NCBI GenBank assembly: GCA_025716815.1
Contig: JAIXMN010000002.1
Coordinates: 1,178,001 to 1,242,000 of the forward strand
DNA: 64,000 bases
DNA from: Dichotomocladium elegans
Taxonomy: Eukaryota; Mucoromycota; Mucoromycetes; Mucorales; Lichtheimiaceae
Direction of reading: 5' to 3'
A program made the translations under genes and the position numbers. How positions within the stretch are numbered: the stretch's first letter is position 1; each line of letters begins with the position of its first letter. Shown piece after piece: positions 58,865-64,000 of this stretch. The notes under the pieces are model-generated. The model ran no database searches, had not been told where the DNA came from, and saw only the letters and a list, made by a program, of their open reading frames with translations.

Positions 58865-59588
58865 ATGTAAGGTTTCTGAAAAGCCCTTCTCTTCAGCCAC
58901 GAGTGACCCTCATCTTGAGAGGAGACCACAGACTGCGGACGCTTCGGTGCCCTTTTTGCTTACACTCTACCCCTGCCACTTGTCAACCATTCTTGCTAGG
59001 TCTGAACCCTATGATCCATATATTCCCAATAACCAGCGCAGCGCCAAGGTTGGCGGAGATAGTAAGACAGCCCATGTCCAGGCCCAAGTAGATGAGGTCG
59101 TCAACATTATGCAGGACAACATTGATAAGGTCATGCAGCGCGGTGAGCGTTTGGATGACCTTCGTGGCAAGACTGGTAAACGCACTGCTGCAAGCAACTC
59201 ATAGCTTTGCGGTCTGCCCATTTTGCGCAACTAACTAGCTGAGTCTCGACTTTATCTATCTACATATATCAGAGGACCTCCAGTCAACAGCACACCACTT
59301 TCGCCGTGGGGCAAATCAGGTCCGAAAGAGAATGTGGTGGAAGGACTTGAAATGGAAGATAATCATTGCAGTTACCATCCTTGTGATCCTCGGTATTATC
59401 ATTGGTAAAGCGCTTCTAAAATATCTACATCGTTTGTTTCGGATGATAATCTTACCACCCTCCTATCTTAGGTTCTATTGTTGGCACTCAGGTAGAAGAC
59501 AGATATAAGAATCAAAGTGGAAGTGAGTGTGGGGGAACACGTTTAACTAACGTTGAGCATTATTCTCTAGACCCACAGCAGTTCGTAG
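58865..59588 (+). CDS. Synaptobrevin/VAMP-type R-SNARE (Snc-like)
   Basis: Vesicle R-SNARE for fusion with the plasma membrane and endosomes. The family start MSEPYDPYIPNN is obtained only if AT at 58865-58866 is joined to G at 59000, across a GT-AG intron 58867-58999. Exons then are 59000-59175, 59273-59404, 59472-59491 and 59571-59588, about 115 residues in all. The SNARE motif is clear: AQVDEVVNIMQDNIDKVMQR with the zero-layer Arg, then GERLDDLRGKT, spliced to EDLQSTAHHFRRGANQVRKR. The C-terminal anchor is KWKIIIAVTILVILGIIIGS, with a short tail ending THSSS. Length and order fit fungal Snc1/Snc2. The unspliced ATG at 58865 is followed at once by TAA, so splicing is needed to translate it. 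Confidence 0.9.
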
Positions 59589-59917
59589 AGGATTTCGACA
59601 GGATTAACTTCTATTACATTAAGCTCACACTGCAAAGTTTTGTTCTTTCTTTACTATTATGCTATGCTCCACTGATTCTTCTCCTTCTATACCTTAACAA
59701 TGGTTACAAAAAAACTGTGCTTTCCTGTTCTTTTTGTGGAGTGTACGAAATCATTCAGCTACTGATGTGTTAACACAACATATGGACTCACAGAAAAGAC
59801 GAACGCATTGGTACAACTCAGCTTGCACATGCTTGAATCGAAAAGGCTAGTGTGAGATTAGTTTCATGTGCCAAGGCCTGATTTCATGATATTTTCTGTC
59901 TATATCACTGTAAGCAA
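59589..59917. other. 3' region of the SNARE gene
   Basis: AT-rich spacer before the third Tc1-like element. No gene is recognised. Confidence 0.4.
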
Positions 59918-61760
59918 TGCTTTATTTTCATAAATAAATTTCGCAAGGGAGGAAAGTCATGATGCATATGAAGCAGAATAAAATGTCGCATGCATGAGAA
60001 GGCCGAGACATACCCGTTAGTCAACAGAAATATCAGCCCCCTTCTTACTCTTCAACTTATCCCGAAGGTGGATAGGTGTGCCATTGCGGTAATAACTGCC
60101 GAAGAAGGAAGAAAGGAAGGATCCGGAGTTGTTGAGCATCGATGGCGGATGCGACGGCGAAAGGGTTGGAAGAAGGAACGAGGAGGGATGAAGACGGACC
60201 AACAACAACCCCCAGTGGCAGACGCATCAGGGGAAGCAACGGAAGAAGCAGACGAAGACAAAAGCGCCTCGACAAAGCCATGGTGGGAGACCTGCGCGGG
60301 CGCAGCCAAACCACAGTCCCATCCAAAGCTCATATCTTCTCCTCTCGAAACACTTGAATTAGGCTGATATCATTATCGAGAGAGGATTCGGACTATTAGA
60401 AGTTGCAGAATGGAACAAACGCATTTTGCTTTGCTCTTGACAACTGACCAAAACTGCTCAAATGGACTGAGTTTAGGCGAGTATGCTGGAAGATAAGCAC
60501 ATCGATATCCTCGACACTCAATGTATTCAGCGACATCCTCAACGTTATGGATATGGGTACTATCCATTACCAAATAATGGCCCTTCTATGTTCATACTTA
60601 TCCATCTCATCCATCGTAGCCGTAAGGAAGCTGAGATAATATCCAGTTACAGTTCCTCCGCTCGTAACTTCATATTGACCTGCCCTCTTTCTTTTCTTCA
60701 TTGATGGCTGTTGGAGTCTCTAATTACATTTAATGATTCCTGATACTGAAATTACTCCCAAGATTGCGGTTGTCTTTGGTATTGTCTTTGATATTGTGAC
60801 TACTGCAGGAGTCCCTTTCTTGGACCATGCCATGCTGCGTTTCATCCTAATACGGAATCCAGCCTCATCGAGAAAACGAAGTTTTTTCTAAAGTCGATGT
60901 CGCTCCTCTCCTATCTGCGCACCCAGACAAGGCGCTCGGATCTCTGCAGCACTATTCCTGTCTACAGGCTCAAACCAAGCCACTTTCAATGACAAGTTGA
61001 ATTCGTTCTTCGTAAATCGATGAAGCGTGGTTTTCGATACTTTGAGACCCTTAAATCGTTAGAACAGTTGCTCCATCAGCTGCGCTAGAACAATGGAGGG
61101 TTTCTCATCAACACATCCTAAAATAACGCTGTTATGCTCTTCGTTAAGAATACATGAACGACCTCTGCCTCTACGTTTCTTAAAAATGCTGTCAGGGTCC
61201 TTTCCGTACTGTGATGGCCGTCGCTGAGCTAAATAAACATGGATTCCTAGCAGCTGATGTACTCAAACCCTTCTCAAACACCACTTTGAAAAATCTGATC
61301 TTGTCTTGGTCAGTATACGCTGTGTAGCTATGCTTGATCCCCGCTTCTTTCGTCCGACTGTCTGTATCCTTTGCTTGGGAAAACGTGTGGTATTAAGATC
61401 AGAATTATCTCTGCAAGGTATGCTACGCAGATATTCAGTGCGAGAACAAACGGATTGCAGAGAATATCAACGACATGGTCCGGAGGTTTAGGACAGCTAT
61501 GCTTATGAAAGACATGACCTTGGCCATCTTCTTAGAAAAATAGGTTGCTCATTTCAAAATGTAAAAGTGTATAAAAGAGAAAGAGTCAAAAAGACGAACT
61601 TTATAGAGATGGATTTGCCAAGCGACATGTTTCCGTGGATGCATGTGTCATTCAAGCGTATTCTGGGCAAAACGTGATTTATTTTTGTGATCCTGCGACT
61701 TCAGGACGGGCAGGGGTGCGACTTTGATTTTGGGAAAATGGTGTATGTCTTGCCTTGTCA
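59918..61760 (-). mobile_element. Tc1-like DNA transposon, copy C (decayed)
   Basis: Same family as copies A and B. Its C-terminal DDE region is the best kept: MVMDSTHIHNVEDVAEYI with the second Asp, GYRCAYLPAYSPKLSPFEQF with the Glu, and WSVVKSKAK (60573-60400). N-terminal pieces lie at about 61500-61130 but are full of stops. The left end starts TTTATTTTCATAAATAAATT. The right end carries GATCCTGCGACTTCAGGACG and GCGACTTTGATTTTGG (about 61690-61735), shared with copy A. A GC-richer block at 60100-60367 is shared with copy B. This copy keeps the empty site for the LTR found in copy B. Confidence 0.75.
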
Positions 61761-62237
61761 AAAGGTGGTAACGCGGCGGGGAGGAGGAACAGTCACCAGG
61801 ATTTGCAATGAGGCTGCGTTGCTGCATTCGATAGTCATTAAGCTGGAAAAGTGCATGAGAAAGTGCTTAATCCACACTTGAAGGAATAACTATTGGAATC
61901 ACTCTACATTATCAAGATGATACTTCATTTCTATTATAAAGGCCCGACGTAAAATGTAGATAAGGAGCATGTAATGTCGTCTTGGTTGTATTGCTAATAT
62001 GGCGCAATTGCATTTGTCGGCATTATGCCTATTACTTTCTGATAAGCCTCCTCCGCCTGCTTATTAGAAAGATCTTGACCACGCGACTACGAACCGTCCC
62101 TCCGAACATTAAGAGATATCAATCATCAGGCAAAGGGAGTAATGCGCCGTACGGGGATACCAAAAGAGGGTTTTAAAAATAGACAGCAAGGCTTAGAATA
62201 ACATCCGTTTAGAATGGTGCATTATGGAGGAGATTGA
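61761..62237. other. Spacer between Tc1-like copy C and the TBC gene, no gene
   Basis: Short unassigned region, with the 3' flank of the TBC-domain gene at its right side. Confidence 0.4.
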
Positions 62238-63965
62238 CTATAGAAACTCCCCATCCTCAGAGAGCTGCCTCTCCATGCTCTCATGCCTAAGGTTATATGC
62301 TTCAGCCAAAGTCTATCATTATGCATCAGATCACTCTCTAAGTTAATCCATGAATTTCGAAAATCAAGGGCTTACGCGTTGTATGTCCATGTATGGTAAT
62401 CGAAGAAGCATTGTCCTGATTTCCGACTGCTCTAGATCCTCCAGATTCTCACGCGCGTTCAGAAGGATGGCTTGATGATGGAACAAGCAGCATGCTATAG
62501 TGTCGGCAGATATTTCTTGCTAGACCGTTGTACCAAACGACAACTTACCAAGACAGACGAATGGATGAAGATCGAGAAAATACGGTATGGCAAAATAAGC
62601 ATCTACCTCGTATCATCAGATATTTTTGTTTCTTTGTGCTATGTGAATGTGTAACATACCCCACAGCTGTACCAAGTCCTCAAACTGCATTTCTTTGGAA
62701 AGAATATGCTGGAGCCATGACGTCGACCATTCGTTAAGATCAACTTCCTCTTCTTCGAAATAATTATATCTGCCGAAAAATAAAGCAATTAGACAAGTAT
62801 TCCTAAAAATAAAGCAGCTCGTGTAGGTGGGGTTCAGAGGGGGGGGGCACTCTTACAATTCTGGTAAAACGTAGCGGAATAAAGTCATAAATTTGGCTAC
62901 GCTTTCCTTGATACTCTGTGTGGTATAATACTCGTCTGCAGATTGCATAAAACAAGATATTCGCAGATCAGCATCTCCGTGCTTTTTTTTTACATTGGTA
63001 TCTGACTTACCCAGGGTGAGCATCAGCCGTTCGAAACAGTAGTAGGCGTCCCATTCTTTCTCGAGAACAAAGACGAAAGGCGCACAGAGTGAAATAAGCG
63101 CTGGATGGTATTCTGCATCGCGATTGGTATTAAGATAGGCTATGATAATATTTTCGAAGCGCCCAAGGTAATGGAGTCCATCAAGAAATGGCGCTCGGCG
63201 CTGGAAGCGAGCCACCTCTCCACGGATGCGTCTTGCGACGTCAGGATCAATCTTGTCTATTTGCTCATAATCCTCCTTCCTTGCCTTGGAATTTGTCAGT
63301 TCTTTGGCTAAAATAAGTTCAGGAATAAGTTCATAGTCTACTAAGGTAAACATTGGCATCATTTACACCGGTCAGCTTGCTGGACGCCCAAGAGATACTT
63401 CCAGACCTCCTGTAAGAAATTATCAAGGTGCTCAATTGGACGACTGTAGCGCAGAGCAAAGGAGAGAGAGTGTGTGTCAACCCACCCCGCGCAGTTCATT
63501 CGGAATGCCATGTCTTGCCAGTATACGAAGTCGTTCCAGGTCAACATAGACCTCGGATTGCAAGATCTCATTATAGTCATTGAGGTTCGACAAAGCTTCA
63601 TCTTGATTCATGTTCATTCGGCTAAGTTTGTCCCGCTGTCCTTGAGTTCTTGCAAAGGCTGGTGTGTGGGTAGAGAGCTGTAGCATCGGCTGTGTGGCTT
63701 CTTGGAATAGACTGTTCGAGTGAGTGAGAAAAGAAAGGAAAAAAAAGAGGCGTTTCGTGATCCTTGCTTTCCAAGCTCGGAAAAATCTTGAGAGAGAGAA
63801 AAAGGGAAGAGGAGAACAGGTAAGATGCTCCAAATACGTCATCTGGAAGCACTGGCCATGGATGCCAAAGGCGAAGGAAGTTTTGCTCTTTGTGCAGGAC
63901 CGTCCCCTTTCCGGGAGAAGCCCCTCACGCTTTATTCCCCGTCTCGTGGACTTCCCTTGTTTCAT
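62238..63965 (-). CDS. TBC-domain (Rab GTPase-activating-like) protein, start uncertain
   Basis: TBC domain, normally a Rab GTPase activator. Exons on minus: LNDYNEILQSEVYVDLERLR and ILARHGIPNELRG, then EVWKYLLGVQQADRS, then KARKEDYEQIDKIDPDVARR and IRGEVARFQRRAPF, LGRFENIIIAYLNTNRDAEY, CAPFVFVLEKEWDAYYCFER, then VDLNEWSTSWLQHILSKEMQ and FEDLVQLWG, then YFLDLHPFVCL and AILLNARENLEDLEQSE. It stops at 62238 after ERQLSEDGEFL. IRGEVAR fits the IxxDxxR Arg-finger motif with Glu for Asp. The usual YxQ Gln finger reads EYHP, so catalysis may be altered. The start codon is not fixed: a Met at 63965 or MLQLSTHTPAF (about 63687) are candidates, and the true first exon may lie outside the window. Confidence 0.82.
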
Positions 63966-64000
63966 GCTGTTTCCTTGTCATTTCTCCATCTTTGTAATTT

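Overview
The window is eukaryotic, and the genes point to an early-diverging filamentous fungus, most likely Mucoromycota (Mucorales-type). Genes are split by many short GT-AG introns (about 50-130 bp). The protein set is fungal: a vacuolar-type alkaline phosphatase, an Alr/Mnr2 magnesium channel, a CRH-like GH16 enzyme and TFIIIC. The mobile elements are Tc1-like, PIF/Harbinger-like, Ty3/gypsy and a decayed TnpB/Fanzor-like gene. The species cannot be fixed from the sequence alone. No rRNA or tRNA gene and no CRISPR array was seen.

Layout. 1.5-20 kb is a dense housekeeping block, almost all on the minus strand: alkaline phosphatase (1519-3852), eIF2-beta (4871-6227), S-adenosylmethionine decarboxylase (6493-7910), a CorA/Mnr2-type Mg2+ transporter (8861-10674), a secreted GH16 enzyme on the plus strand (11168-12364) and the very large B-block-binding subunit of TFIIIC (12632-19859). 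A decayed Tc1-like element (about 20.1-22.35 kb) separates this block from an IFRD-family gene (23310-24938, plus) and an unusual gene joining an RGS domain to an AIF/AMID-type FAD oxidoreductase (25239-27786, minus).

28-46.8 kb is an accessory, transposon-rich island. It holds one apparently intact gene of a family I do not recognise (30001-31905) and a broken relative of it (about 40.69-41.43 kb). Two decayed Harbinger-like modules lie in tandem, each a transposase plus a convergent Myb/SANT-like ORF, and each Myb ORF is split by a solo LTR of one family. A Ty3/gypsy reverse-transcriptase fragment follows, then a solo LTR of a second family, a minisatellite of about 84 bp x 28 (41.43-43.79 kb), and a second Tc1-like element that itself carries a solo LTR.

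46.8-64 kb returns to genes: an S41 peptidase (46821-48911), a decayed TnpB/Fanzor-like gene (about 49.6-51.5 kb), ubiquilin/Dsk2 (52398-54513), Pcf11 (55382-58388), an R-SNARE of the Snc/VAMP type (58865-59588), a third Tc1-like element (about 59.9-61.8 kb) and a TBC-domain gene (62238 to about 63965).

The genes do not form one pathway. The housekeeping genes cover phosphate release, translation initiation, polyamine synthesis, Mg2+ transport, cell wall remodelling, Pol III transcription, protein quality control, mRNA 3'-end formation and vesicle fusion. The points most worth following are the RGS-oxidoreductase fusion, the Fanzor-like relic, the higher-order minisatellite, the nested solo LTRs with target duplications, an in-frame TGA before a hydrophobic tail in the GH16 gene, and a SNARE start codon split by an intron. 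Exon limits were read by eye from splice sites and reading frame, so multi-exon coordinates give outer limits.
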